Below the pieces are notes generated by a model. The model made no database searches. It worked only from the letters and a program-made list of their open reading frames with translations, and was not told the origin of the DNA. Made by a program: the position numbers and the translations under genes. A stretch of 64,000 nt of DNA from Arenibacter antarcticus (GTDB lineage: Bacteria > Bacteroidota > Bacteroidia > Flavobacteriales > Flavobacteriaceae), in NCBI RefSeq assembly GCF_041320605.1, contig NZ_CP166679.1, positions 1,240,001 to 1,304,000 of the forward strand. Reading direction: 5' to 3'. Shown piece by piece: positions 45,711-54,811 of this stretch (position 1 is its first letter; every line of letters starts with the position of its first letter).

Positions 45711-46424
45711 ATGAAAAACCTACAAATTACATTTAATTCTTTTCTCTTTTTACTATTAATTGGCTTGGCCTTTACCAGTTGTAGCAGTGATGATGACAAT
45801 GCAGCAGTAAACCAAGCTCCCAATAGCTTTAACCTATTAGAAGTTGCCGATGGTCTGGATGTACAACCACAATTAACCTGGGAAAGCGCAACAGATCCCG
45901 ATGGAGACAGTGTTACCTATCAGGTTTATTTGGATACTCAAAATCCACCACAAACTTCCATTGCAAACAACCTTGGAGTAAACACCTTAAGCGTTCAAGA
46001 TGAGTTACAACCCGAAACCAACTTCTATTGGATGGTGACTGCGAAGGACAGCCATGGAAATACAACCCAAAGTAATATAGATTCTTTTATGAGTAGAGAT
46101 ATGACTACCGCAGAAACTTTGGTAGGAAAATGGATGCTTTATAGTAAAGAAGGAGAACCGCCATTTTCAGACTGTTATAAAACTGGCTTTTTTCGATTTA
46201 CGGACGATTTATCCATTGAAATAAAAGAATACGATATAAACCCTAACGGAGATTGTATTGTACTAGACCAAGCAGCTGCATCCTATAAGGTTATCGAGAA
46301 CAACCAAATTGAAATTACAGTAGCAAATTCTGAAAATATTATTTGGGAAATACAATCCCTAACAAAAACAGAGCTTGTTTTAAACATGCAAAATAATAAT
46401 ATATTAACTTTTAAAAAAGAGTAA
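45711..46424 (+). CDS. Lipoprotein with FN3-like and lipocalin-like domains
   Basis: 237-residue lipoprotein (lipobox AFTSC, C24, followed by an acidic SSDDDN tether typical of surface lipoproteins of this phylum). A fibronectin III-like domain covers about 35-135 (PQLTWESATDPDGDSVTYQVYLD and NFYWMVTAKDSHGNTTQ, shown in part). A lipocalin-like domain covers about 140-237, beginning LVGKWMLYSKEG. Function unknown; such proteins are usually surface-exposed and binding-type. The shared terminator at 46551-46580 lies 126 bp downstream. Confidence 0.7.
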   Translation: MKNLQITFNSFLFLLLIGLAFTSCSSDDDNAAVNQAPNSFNLLEVADGLDVQPQLTWESATDPDGDSVTYQVYLDTQNPPQTSIANNLGVNTLSVQDELQPETNFYWMVTAKDSHGNTTQSNIDSFMSRDMTTAETLVGKWMLYSKEGEPPFSDCYKTGFFRFTDDLSIEIKEYDINPNGDCIVLDQAAASYKVIENNQIEITVANSENIIWEIQSLTKTELVLNMQNNNILTFKKE

Positions 46425-46550
46425 ATCCTATTTTCTAATAAAATTAATGTAGCCTATAAATCATATTAGATAAACGCTATTAGTAGATAAAAAATGGAAG
46501 ACCTTAACTGATTGCCTCAAAGTTGGGAGTCTTTGCGGAGCGGTTCAAAA

Positions 46551-46580
46551 AAAAGCCATCTGAATATTCAGATGGCTTTT
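46551..46580. terminator. Bidirectional rho-independent terminator
   Basis: Perfect inverted repeat: AAAAGCCATCTGAA pairs with TTCAGATGGCTTTT around TA, with A and T runs on both sides so it works on either strand. It lies between the convergent genes ending at 46424 (plus) and 46602 (minus). Confidence 0.92.
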
Positions 46581-46601
46581 GCTTATAATCACACGGACAT
46601 T

Positions 46602-47690
46602 TTATTGCACTTTAGTTACCGCATTTGCGTCAAGTATGACTGCCGTTTGCGCCAGTGCACGTCCATTTATTGATGCACCCGTTTGAAAGGTGATTCCGGT
46701 CATGGAAAGTATATTTCCCTCAAAGTGGGAATTTGCTCCAAAAGTGGCCTCACCAGCCACCTGCCAGAAAATGTTCTTGGCCTGCGCCCCTCCATTTAAA
46801 ATAATATTTATTGCACTACTTTGGGTCAAGTCACCCGAAATTTGAAAGATCCAAATAGCATCGGCATCTCCTGTGAGTGTAACATCGGTAGGAATCGTCA
46901 AAGTAGTTGTCCACTTATAAAGTCCAGATGTCAGTGTCATTCCTCCAATGTTCCCCGACCCTAGTTCAAGAAAGTCCGGAATTGGTCTACCTGCCGCATC
47001 GTTGTACGCTGTAATCATATCGCCAACCGCAGTAGTTAAGTTAATGGGTGTGGGTACTGCCATATCAGCGGCATATACATTTCCGGTAATTTGGGCTGAA
47101 GTAGCATACCCTGTAGCATCGGTCAGGGATAGGCCTGTGATATATGAGGTGGCAGCAGGGCTCAATCCCATATCGCCTACAATTGCAGAGGTTGAGCTAT
47201 TATTAATAGCTGTTTTTGCAAGAATAACATAATTACTTGCTCCCCCCAGTTCCACTACTCCTAATGTGGATGAAGTTCCGCTTGTTGTAAAACTCCAGCT
47301 AGTGTCTTTAACCAATCCGTTTCCGAATAAATCCTTAGCTTCCTTTGAAATCATTGCTGTATATGTAATATTTGATTCAAGGCTTGCAGCAGGTGTAAAT
47401 GTAGCAGTACTATCTGCATACGTTACATCACCTTCAACCACAGAGGTTCCTTCCATCACGGTAAATGTTGTGGCATTTATGGTAGCAGGTTCCATTAATT
47501 CACTGAAAATGATAGATATTGGTTTATTTCGTGCGACTCCAGTTGCATTGCTCAAAGGATTTGTAGAACCGATTATTGGAGCCGTGTCATCTACAACAAC
47601 CAAATTGCCTTCATCGTCATTGGTGCATCCTACAAAGATCATGATCGGGAGTAGCATTGCATAAAAGAAGGGTGCTTTTTTTATCTTCAT
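46602..47690 (-). CDS. Ice-binding protein (DUF3494) with Ig-like domain
   Basis: Secreted antifreeze-type protein of 362 residues. A lipobox (IMIFVGC, C22) is followed by an Ig-like Big_5 domain (about 35-135, PIIGSTNPLSNATGVARNKP and TYTAMISKEAKDLFGNGL, shown in part) and the DUF3494 beta-solenoid (about 140-360). Family blocks are VVELGGASNYVILAKTAI, SAIVGDMGLSPAATSYITG, GGMTLTSGLYKW and NIFWQVAGEATFGANSHFEG. Known members inhibit ice recrystallisation or bind ice at the cell surface, which suggests a cold or sea-ice habitat. It stands alone and is often horizontally transferred. Confidence 0.92.
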   Translation of the reverse strand: MKIKKAPFFYAMLLPIMIFVGCTNDDEGNLVVVDDTAPIIGSTNPLSNATGVARNKPISIIFSELMEPATINATTFTVMEGTSVVEGDVTYADSTATFTPAASLESNITYTAMISKEAKDLFGNGLVKDTSWSFTTSGTSSTLGVVELGGASNYVILAKTAINNSSTSAIVGDMGLSPAATSYITGLSLTDATGYATSAQITGNVYAADMAVPTPINLTTAVGDMITAYNDAAGRPIPDFLELGSGNIGGMTLTSGLYKWTTTLTIPTDVTLTGDADAIWIFQISGDLTQSSAINIILNGGAQAKNIFWQVAGEATFGANSHFEGNILSMTGITFQTGASINGRALAQTAVILDANAVTKVQ

Positions 47691-48033
47691 ATAATTTTGT
47701 TTAAATGTGAAAATATTATTTCATGGCGAAGGTAAGCCCATAAAATCCGCAGGAGTTACATAATAAAATCTAATAGTTACATAACTTCACTACTGTTATT
47801 TTGAAGTGATACTAAGCGTAAAAAACAACAAACTCCGCTAATCATCATAACTCTATGTAGTCCAGTGTAATACGATATTCGCCAAGAGATTCCAACCAGA
47901 ATTTACAGCTTAGTGGAATGTTCATGAGACATTATCCCTTTTTATATCAGGATATTCCTCACAGATGACAATCAACACTCACCAAGTCTGTTCCTGTTAA
48001 TTATACTTCTCGCTTATATCTGCAGAAACTTAA

Positions 48034-48258
48034 GATCTAGGTGTTATCCCTACCACATCAAAAACGGGAACAACTCATTGCAGTGGGTATCGTTATGACA
48101 CCCATATTCCTTTAATTTTTTATGGACATGGAATAAAAACAGGAAGTACTACTGAGCATACAAACATTGTAGATATCGCTCCAACCATAGCAGCTCTTTT
48201 GGGGATATCTAATCCGAATGGAATTTCGGGAAGACCACTGCATCAATTGCTCGATTAG
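48034..48258 (+). pseudogene. C-terminal remnant of an alkaline-phosphatase-superfamily enzyme
   Basis: The plus-strand frame ending at TAG (48258) gives the typical C-terminus of a secreted PafA-like or nucleotide-pyrophosphatase-like enzyme: GYRYDTHIPLIFYGHGI, then VDIAPTIAALLGISNPNG and SGRPLHQLLD. The metal-binding TTHGSGY motif appears as TTHCSGY. The other 450 or so residues are missing upstream, where 47691-48033 holds no gene. Confidence 0.8.
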
Positions 48259-48282
48259 CATTCAGGTAGGTATTTGAAGCTA

Positions 48283-48468
48283 TCACTCCCCAACCTGAAT
48301 GCCAATTTTATCTGAAATACCCAAGATCGTATAGGTTAACAAGTAACGCCCGTCAGCAGTGGGGGTGACACTTAGTTCATTTGAGACAACGTTGGCAAGT
48401 GCACTGACCCTATTTTTATCCGTATTCCAAGTTCTGCCGTCCCAGAAAGTCCATAAACCCCTTTTTTA
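48283..48468 (-). pseudogene. C-terminal fragment of a beta-propeller-like secreted protein
   Basis: The minus-strand frame ending at TGA (48283) reads WTFWDGRTWNTDKNRV, then VVSNELSVTPTADGRYLLTYTILGISDK (shown in part) and ends IQVGE. The VSNELSVTP...DGRYLLTY pattern is that of propeller proteins of the GH43/DUF4185 kind. The frame is closed by a TAA just upstream of the fragment, so only the last 60 or so residues survive. It lies between the phosphatase remnant and the kinase gene. Confidence 0.6.
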
Positions 48469-48480
48469 AAGCATCCACAT

Positions 48481-49668
48481 TTACAGTGGCAATGATGAGG
48501 GAATATAAATATCAAAAGTAGCTCCTTTATTAACTTCGCTAGTTGCTGTAATTATACCCTTGTGATTTTCTGCGATTTTTTTAGCGATTGCAAGCCCAAT
48601 ACCTGTGCCAGATATTTGTTCTTTGTTGTGTAGGCGCTTAAATAATTCAAAAATGTAATCGTTGTATTCGGGTTCAAAACCAATACCATTATCTGTAATT
48701 GTAATGTGACAATAGCTTTCAGCAGATAATTGTTTTTCGCTGTTTACCTCGCTGCTTTTTACAAGTTCACTCTTTACTATTATAAGAGGGGGTAAATTTG
48801 GTTTAGAAAATTTAAGGGCGTTGCCAATGATGTTTTGTATTAGTTGGTGAAATTGAAAGGGGATGACTTGGACATCGCAGTCGCCTTCTACTTTAATGAT
48901 GGCGTTATTTTTAACAATGGTTTCTGTAAAATCGTTTTTTACTGATTCTATTACTGTATTGAGACTGGTGGTTATAAATTTCCTTTCCGAAGTTGTTGTG
49001 CGGGAATATGCAAGTAAATCGCGAATCAAGGTTTGCATACGGGTAGATGCATCACGCATTCCCATAATATAACTTTTACCTTTTTCGGATAAGTTTTGTG
49101 ATTCATCGTCAATTAAGCGGCCTGAAAAGATTTGTATTTTTCGTAACGGTTCCTGTAAATCGTGGCTAGAGATGTACGTAAATGATTCTAGTTCCTTATT
49201 GGCAATGATTAATTCCGTTGCCCGCTTTTCCTTTTCTTCGTTTTCAAAAACAAGTTCCTTGTTGGCAATCACTAATTCCGCAGCACGCTTCTCCTTCTCT
49301 TCGTTTTGAAAAGCAAGTTCCTTGTTAGCGATGACCAATTCCGCGGCCCGTTTCTCCTTCTCTTGGTTTTGAAAAGCAAGTTCCTTATTAGCAATAGTCA
49401 ATTCCGCCGCTCGCTTCTCTTTCTCTTCATTCTGAAATACAAGTTCCTTATTGGCAACTGTCAATTCAGCTGCCCGCTTCTCCTTCTCCTGGTTCTGAAA
49501 AACAAGTTCTTTATTCGCAATCACCAATTCCGCAGCACGCTTTTCCTTTTCTTCGTTTTGAAAAGCCAGTTCCTTGTTAGCAATGACCAATTCCGCGGCC
49601 CGCTTTTTTTTCTCAGTAGTATGAAAAGCAATCGCTTTAAGGGCATTTAGCAATTTATTTTCTATCAT
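48481..49668 (-). CDS. Cytoplasmic histidine kinase with seven 21-residue coiled-coil repeats
   Basis: Two-component sensor kinase of 395 residues without a membrane segment or PAS/GAF sensor domain. Residues 20-160 are seven tandem copies of a 21-residue unit (consensus KEKRAAELVIANKELAFQNE plus one residue), exactly three heptads, forming a long parallel coiled coil. The HisKA box follows with H169 in SSHDLQEPLRK. HATPase_c has N-box NIIGNALKFSKP, G1 ITDNGIGFEPEY, the F-box region and G2 GTGIGLAIAKK. It begins 1 bp after the stop of the response regulator upstream, so the pair is coupled. The input may come from a partner protein bound to the coil. Confidence 0.9.
   Translation of the reverse strand: MIENKLLNALKAIAFHTTEKKKRAAELVIANKELAFQNEEKEKRAAELVIANKELVFQNQEKEKRAAELTVANKELVFQNEEKEKRAAELTIANKELAFQNQEKEKRAAELVIANKELAFQNEEKEKRAAELVIANKELVFENEEKEKRATELIIANKELESFTYISSHDLQEPLRKIQIFSGRLIDDESQNLSEKGKSYIMGMRDASTRMQTLIRDLLAYSRTTTSERKFITTSLNTVIESVKNDFTETIVKNNAIIKVEGDCDVQVIPFQFHQLIQNIIGNALKFSKPNLPPLIIVKSELVKSSEVNSEKQLSAESYCHITITDNGIGFEPEYNDYIFELFKRLHNKEQISGTGIGLAIAKKIAENHKGIITATSEVNKGATFDIYIPSSLPL
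49191..49611 (-). repeat. 63-bp tandem repeat array inside the kinase gene
   Basis: Six full and one partial copies of a 63-bp unit encode the 21-residue coiled-coil repeat. Copies differ mostly at synonymous positions and at a few alternating residues (E/Q in QNEE/QNQE, V/A before FQN), so the array is not a very recent amplification but could still change copy number by slippage or recombination without breaking the frame. Confidence 0.93.
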
Positions 49669-49669
49669 A

Positions 49670-50107
49670 TCAGGAAATTGACAAAATATAATTTTCTTTT
49701 GGTGTTCGTGGTGATGGCCACATTTCGAGGACTAAAACTTTTTCAATTGATTTTATTAAAAGCTGAAACGAAGCAGGTTTACGGATATAGTAATTTGCGC
49801 CCTGCTCATATGTTTTATTGACCGAAATATCGTTGTCTGAAGTTGAAAATATAACCACTGGAATGTTCTTTAGCTTCGGTGTATTTCTAATTTCATGCAA
49901 GCATTGAAAGCCGTCCTTTAAAGGCATGTTCAGGTCGAGGAAAATAACATGAGGTGGAGGATGTTGCGTTAAAACTTCAAGATTTTCCATCAACTCCAAA
50001 CCATTGTTTGCAAGCGTTAGATCAGTAGGGATAGCTACTTTCTTAAGCGCATCAATAAAAAATTCGCGGTCATCAGCATCGTCATCAGCGAGAAAGATAT
50101 TTTTCAT
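49670..50107 (-). CDS. Single-domain response regulator (Rcp1-like)
   Basis: Receiver-only protein of 145 residues: acidic pocket DDDADD (8-13), phospho-acceptor D58 in FLDLNMP, T/S in FSTSDND and conserved lysine in RKPAS. There is no output domain, as in the phytochrome-partner Rcp1 group, where the regulator acts by protein contact. It is 1 bp upstream of the repeat-bearing kinase and encoded on the same strand. Together they form a compact signalling pair. Confidence 0.9.
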   Translation of the reverse strand: MKNIFLADDDADDREFFIDALKKVAIPTDLTLANNGLELMENLEVLTQHPPPHVIFLDLNMPLKDGFQCLHEIRNTPKLKNIPVVIFSTSDNDISVNKTYEQGANYYIRKPASFQLLIKSIEKVLVLEMWPSPRTPKENYILSIS

Positions 50108-50117
50108 TTGTGTGTAT

Positions 50118-50555
50118 TTAAATTTTTAAAGCGTAAGAATTGCTCTCGTGGAGATGATTATAAACGATAGCAACAATGGCCATTGGGGCAGTTGTAATAG
50201 TATATACCACCCTACAAAATATAGGGGTATCCGGGGCTCTAAATCCTTGTGCACCAAGAATCATTTCGGGTTTAACAGAAAAAAGGATCGTTAATAAATG
50301 CCTGGCATTTATGAGTGCTTTACCAAAAGATACGTTTGACATCAATAAATTGCTATTTGTCTCGCTCCCTTCAGATCGCGTCATACAGATTACAAGATGA
50401 GACTGCGTTAAAGACGTTAATAGCAAGTTGTACATGGCAATTTGGTTTAGCGATGTGTTAGGTCGATCTTCCAATAGGCGTAACCAAGCCTTGGCAGCAA
50501 TATAGGTCGGCTTCAGAAATTTTTTCAACAAGTAAATATAGTAAATATTAGCCAA
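50118..50555 (-). CDS. Doubtful ORF upstream of the response regulator
   Basis: An open frame of 145 codons lies 10 bp before the response regulator. Its content (KPTYIAAKAWLRLLEDRPN, then MILGAQGFRAPDTPIF) looks partly protein-like, but I recognise no family. A plus-strand frame of similar quality overlaps it at 50176-50400. It may be a degenerate gene or a real member of the signalling operon. Confidence 0.35.
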   Translation of the reverse strand: MANIYYIYLLKKFLKPTYIAAKAWLRLLEDRPNTSLNQIAMYNLLLTSLTQSHLVICMTRSEGSETNSNLLMSNVSFGKALINARHLLTILFSVKPEMILGAQGFRAPDTPIFCRVVYTITTAPMAIVAIVYNHLHESNSYALKI

Positions 50556-51201
50556 CCTTGAAATAGTTGATTTTCGTCTAAATCCAGCTTATACAAGCCA
50601 TAGCCACTACCATTGATATCCCATAAAATGGCTATTTTATGAACCTTCAATAAGATCAAAAGACTTCCCGGATTCAGAGAAAACTGCCAATACGTCCTCT
50701 TCTATCTGAAGTATAAACTCACGCCTTTCCGTAATATTCATAACCTGAAGAATTTAGAGTTTAATTAAACTGAATGTATTTTCAAAAGCAGTCAATAATC
50801 AAGTATTATACAGTATTTTTAGGGACGAAATGTTTAATTAATAATCCATATTGGTTTAAACGAATTAAACTTATTTTATTAAATAGACTTTAATTTTATT
50901 TATGTGTTCAGAATAGGGATCGAATAGCCAAAACCTTAAAAAAGTAATAATTAAATGCCATTTTCTTCTTCACAGACTTAAACCCATATATGTTTTATTG
51001 TTGTTTTATTTCATTTTGTCCTATGATTATTAATGCTCGGATAAGTGAGATTTCATAGAATCAGGTAACAAATAATGCAAATGACGATCCTCTTTCGTGG
51101 GTTATTATTGTGGTTAAGGATGCGTCTTAAGGGATTGCTACTTACTTTGATGGTAATCAGGAGTAGAAAATTTTATAAATAGTAACACCCTAATAAATTT
51201 C
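50556..51201. other. Intergenic region with small ORF debris
   Basis: AT-rich, 646 bp. A 34-codon minus-strand frame (50637-50741) begins MNITERREFILQIEEDVLAV and looks like the start of a lost protein. On the plus strand at about 51080-51165, a frame with stops reads NNANDDPLSWVIIVVKD, then GIATYFDGNQE, perhaps the end of another lost gene. No intact gene or RNA is visible. Confidence 0.35.
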
Positions 51202-51681
51202 ATGAAAAATTATTTACTAATTGGATTAGTAGGACTACTAACTTTATTTTTCGCATGTAGTCATGAGGATGATAATCTTAATAAAGTCACTAAAGATGAA
51301 GTAATCGTTTTGTATGATTTTACCCTGAACGTTAATAGTCCACTTGGGAATTCGGTGGAAGGTGCAAAAGATTCATTTTTTTATATCGTCGGAACGTCTA
51401 AAGTTATATCTAGATATGGTTCCTGTGGAAAAAGTACAGATATAAGTAGCGCTAATTGGACACGAACAATTGACTATAAAACTGATGGAGGAGATGGTTT
51501 AGGAGGTGCCATTGGAGGGTTGCTAGACAATGTTGACAAGGATGATAGCAATACACCTGACGGGGTGGCTTATTTGAAGGACTACCGCGGAATAGTTCAG
51601 GAGAACTCATCAATAACACTGTTTTCGATTGATGAAAATGGAGATTTCAGCTTAAAACTTTTTAACAGTCGTGGGGTATAA
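51202..51681 (+). CDS. Hypothetical lipoprotein (159 aa)
   Basis: Unrecognised lipoprotein (lipobox LFFAC, C19, then SHEDDN). The mature part is beta-rich, with a glycine-rich stretch (DGGDGLGGAIGGLL) and an acidic segment (DNVDKDDSNTPDG) that could bind calcium. It lies 34 bp before the GDPD gene on the same strand and is probably co-transcribed with it. Confidence 0.65.
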   Translation: MKNYLLIGLVGLLTLFFACSHEDDNLNKVTKDEVIVLYDFTLNVNSPLGNSVEGAKDSFFYIVGTSKVISRYGSCGKSTDISSANWTRTIDYKTDGGDGLGGAIGGLLDNVDKDDSNTPDGVAYLKDYRGIVQENSSITLFSIDENGDFSLKLFNSRGV

Positions 51682-51715
51682 ACTTTAGATGTATAATAAT
51701 TAATTAATAGTGAAA

Positions 51716-52675
51716 ATGATAAATAAAAATATAATTTGGTCAATATCCCTTGTAGTATTCCTCAGTACATTCTCTTGTAAAGAAATTGTGAAAAACACCG
51801 AAACATTACAGGTGATCAAGGTAGGCAATGCCAAGGATTTACGTGATTTTTTTAATTACACAGGTAATGATATTCCAATAATTAGCGGTCATAGAGGGCA
51901 AAAGACCATTGGGTATGCAGAAAATAGTATCGAGGCTCTAGAAGATGTTCTTAAACATACCCCTGCCTTTTTTGAAATTGATCCAAGGCTTACCAAAGAC
52001 AGTGTTATCGTTTTAATGCACGATGCCACTTTAGAACGGACGACTAATGGAACGGGTAAGGTGTCCGATTACACGCTACAAGAATTAAAAAAATTAAGAT
52101 TAAAGGACGCTCATGGAAATATTCTAGATCATCAGATTCCAACGTTACAAGAGGCTATTCAATGGAGTAAAGGGAAGACAATATTGAATTTAGATAAAAA
52201 AGATGTACCTATCTCCTTGATGGCCGAAGTACTTGAGGAATTAGATAAAGAAACTACCGTAATGGTTACTGTTCACAATGCTGAGCAAGCGATGTTCTAT
52301 CATGAAAAAAATAAGGATAGAATGTTTTCTGCGTTTGTTAAAACAGAAGCAGATTTTGAAAAATTCGATAATTCTGGAGTTCCTTGGTCACAAATGATAG
52401 CTTATATCGGTCCCAAAATTAAAGGGGAGGATAATAAGATATATAATTTATTGAACTCCAAAGGAGTTATGTGCATGATTTCAGCGGCATCGAGTTATGA
52501 TAAGTTGGAGGTGATGTCTGAACGCCATAAAGCCTACGTTGATATCATTAAAGATGGGGCTAGTATTATTGAATCAGATTACCCTATTGAATTTTATAAG
52601 GCAATTAAATCGGTGATCCCTAAAAACAGCCCCAAGAATAAATACTTTCAGGAGATTAAAAAGAGCCACTATTAA
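51716..52675 (+). CDS. GDPD-family phosphodiesterase lipoprotein
   Basis: Glycerophosphodiester-phosphodiesterase-like TIM barrel. I start at the ATG at 51716; a GTG two codons earlier (51710) is the alternative. The 319-residue protein has a lipobox (STFSC, C21) and the family residues H59-R60 in SGHRGQK, E87 and D89 in FEIDPRL, and H102 in MHDATLERTTNGTG. The metal-binding E-x-D and both His are intact, so it should be active, unlike decayed homologues. It probably sits in the outer membrane and cuts phosphodiesters of lipid or teichoic-type glycans. Confidence 0.88.
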   Translation: MINKNIIWSISLVVFLSTFSCKEIVKNTETLQVIKVGNAKDLRDFFNYTGNDIPIISGHRGQKTIGYAENSIEALEDVLKHTPAFFEIDPRLTKDSVIVLMHDATLERTTNGTGKVSDYTLQELKKLRLKDAHGNILDHQIPTLQEAIQWSKGKTILNLDKKDVPISLMAEVLEELDKETTVMVTVHNAEQAMFYHEKNKDRMFSAFVKTEADFEKFDNSGVPWSQMIAYIGPKIKGEDNKIYNLLNSKGVMCMISAASSYDKLEVMSERHKAYVDIIKDGASIIESDYPIEFYKAIKSVIPKNSPKNKYFQEIKKSHY

Positions 52676-52689
52676 TATGTTTGCCAGTC

Positions 52690-52860
52690 TTAAAGGTTTT
52701 CATCGTACTGGAAATTCAGATCTTTAGTACTGGCTCTAAAAAACACACCCCTACAATTGGAGGAAATTTGTCCATGAGATATTGGGCGAGAAATCATTTT
52801 GGATTTGGTTAATGCCTGTTTGGCAATAGGTTCTCCGCTGAAGTTTTGCGCTAAAATCAA
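52690..52860 (-). pseudogene. Possible coding remnant between convergent genes
   Basis: A minus-strand frame of about 57 codons ends at TAA (52690) and reads with protein-like composition (AQNFSGEPIAKQALTKSK, then NCRGVFFRASTKDLNFQYD). It has no start and no recognised family. It may be the tail of a gene lost from the end of the sulfatase-SusCD locus, or chance. Confidence 0.3.
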
Positions 52861-52869
52861 GAAATAAAT

Positions 52870-52903
52870 AAAGCGGGAAATCCATAAAGGAAATCCCGCT
52901 TTT
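52870..52903. terminator. Rho-independent terminator
   Basis: AAAGCGGGA (52870-52878) pairs with TCCCGCTTT (52894-52902), followed by T/A-rich sequence. It lies between the convergent GDPD (plus) and sulfatase (minus) genes and can serve both. Confidence 0.85.
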
Positions 52904-52948
52904 AAAAATGCTTATCAGATACTTATGATCGTTTACAAGTATATTTGA

Positions 52949-54583
52949 CTAATCCTCTAAATTGTTGTGAGTTTTATCGTTATACAATTGGATATAGTGA
53001 TTGTCCAATTTTTCAGAATCCTTGTATTTCTCGCGGACTTCTTGCAACTTTTGTTTCATTTCAGCAACCACCTCTGCATATTTTGGATCGTTAAATACAT
53101 TATTCATCTCTTGTGGATCATTGATACGATCGTATAGCTCCCATTCATCCACATCGTAATAGAAGCGAATAATCTTGTATTCTTTGGTGGCAATACCATA
53201 ATGCCTTTTTACCGCATGTTCTGCAGGATATTCGTAATAGTGATAGTATACCGCATCCCTATCCCAAAGTTCTTTTTTACCCGTCAGTATTGGCACCAAG
53301 CTTTCCCCTTGCATATCTTCTGGTGCTTTTACACCTGCCATCTCTAGAAATGTCTGAGCAAAATCGAGGTTTTGGACCATTTCATCTTCGGTGGTTCCAG
53401 GGGTTATTTTGTTGGGCCATTTTATAAGTAATGGTGTTTTAAAGGATTCGTCGTACATAAACCGCTTGTCAAACCACCCGTGTTCTCCCAAATAGAAACC
53501 TTGATCTGAAGTATAGATTACTACGGTATTCTCAGACAGCTTGTTGTCATCCAAATACGTCAACAATCGTCCTACATTATCATCAACGGAGGCTATAGTC
53601 CCTAAGTAATCCTGAAGATAACGCTGATATTTCCATTCCATCAGCTCCTTATCATCCATAGTGGGGTAACGTTTTTCAAAATCTTCAGAAATAGGCTGGT
53701 ACACTTTATCCCAACTACTTCGTTGCTCCGGAGTCATCCGGTTATATTCGTATCTACTTCCACCATCTGTAATGTTCAATCGCTTTAAGACATCCTCTTC
53801 TACCTTATTGTCATAGGACAATCTCATATGCTTTAATATATTCATCTCGGCGGTCTGCGCAGCTACCCTACCCTCATAATCGTCAAAAAGAGTTTCAGGA
53901 AGTGGGAAGGTTTTTTGCGTAAATTCTTTATAATGTTTCTCGTCAGGATACCAAGCCCTGTGAGGTGCCTTATGCAAATACATCAATAAAAATGGTTTTT
54001 CTGGAATCCTTCGATGCTCCATCCAATCTAACGCAAGATCAGTAGTAATATCAGTAACATATCCATTTATGACGGTATCTCCCTTCTGCGTAATAAATGT
54101 CGGATTGTAGTAATCACCTTGTCCTGGCAAAATCTTAAACTCGTCGAACCCTTTTGGGTTATTGCCAAAATGAAGTTTCCCAAACATTGCTGTTTGATAA
54201 CCGGCGCTTTGTAGAATTTGAGGGAAAGTTACATTGGTAGTATCAAACTTACTGAGATTGTCTATTTTTCCATTAAGGTGACTGTGTTTTCCCGTTAGAA
54301 TCACCGCTCTAGAAGGTGCACAAATAGAATTAGTGACGCTGGCATTGGTGAAGAGCATGCCTTCATTTGCAATCCGATCTATGTTAGGCGTTTGGATCAG
54401 CTTATCGCTATAGGCGCTAATGGCCTGATAGGCGTGATCATCCGACATAATAAAAATGATGTTTGGCTGACTTTGAGCATTTTCATCTTCTAGGACTTCT
54501 TGTTTGTCTTTACAAGATACTGCCATAAAAAAGAAAACCGAAGTCAACAATATAATGTTCTTCAATTTTAAAATAATTTTCAT
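52949..54583 (-). CDS. S1-family sulfatase lipoprotein of the sigma-controlled SusCD locus
   Basis: Sulfatase of 544 residues: lipobox (AVSC, C24), metal site D48-D49 in IMSDDHAYQAISAYS, signature CAPSR with C88 (formylglycine precursor), and GKLHFGNNPKGFDEF as the second block. It shares the full layout and many stretches with the sulfatase at 14346-16013 (for example NSICxPSRAVILTGKHSH and YTSDQGFYLGEHGWFDKRF in part), so the two are paralogues in separate loci. It follows SusD by 228 bp. The two loci probably handle different sulfated glycans. Confidence 0.92.
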   Translation of the reverse strand: MKIILKLKNIILLTSVFFFMAVSCKDKQEVLEDENAQSQPNIIFIMSDDHAYQAISAYSDKLIQTPNIDRIANEGMLFTNASVTNSICAPSRAVILTGKHSHLNGKIDNLSKFDTTNVTFPQILQSAGYQTAMFGKLHFGNNPKGFDEFKILPGQGDYYNPTFITQKGDTVINGYVTDITTDLALDWMEHRRIPEKPFLLMYLHKAPHRAWYPDEKHYKEFTQKTFPLPETLFDDYEGRVAAQTAEMNILKHMRLSYDNKVEEDVLKRLNITDGGSRYEYNRMTPEQRSSWDKVYQPISEDFEKRYPTMDDKELMEWKYQRYLQDYLGTIASVDDNVGRLLTYLDDNKLSENTVVIYTSDQGFYLGEHGWFDKRFMYDESFKTPLLIKWPNKITPGTTEDEMVQNLDFAQTFLEMAGVKAPEDMQGESLVPILTGKKELWDRDAVYYHYYEYPAEHAVKRHYGIATKEYKIIRFYYDVDEWELYDRINDPQEMNNVFNDPKYAEVVAEMKQKLQEVREKYKDSEKLDNHYIQLYNDKTHNNLED

Positions 54584-54811
54584 AATTTAAACCATTAGGT
54601 TCTTGTTTAATACTGTCTTACTATTTTCGATCCTTCCTAATACTCAAAAGCTTTAGGGAGTCAACACTCCACTTATTCAAAAATTTCTAATTGAGTTTGA
54701 ATAAATTAATTGAATTTTTGGGTCTTTCGTGCCCGGATAATAATAACCGAGAAAAGACCCAAAATTCAAATTTATCACTAGGATGACTTTTTTAACAAGT
54801 GGCAACTATGA

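Noticed and set aside
49191-49611. Tandem repeats as a possible CRISPR or satellite array
   Set aside because: The 63-bp units are in frame, encode a conserved heptad pattern and have no spacers.
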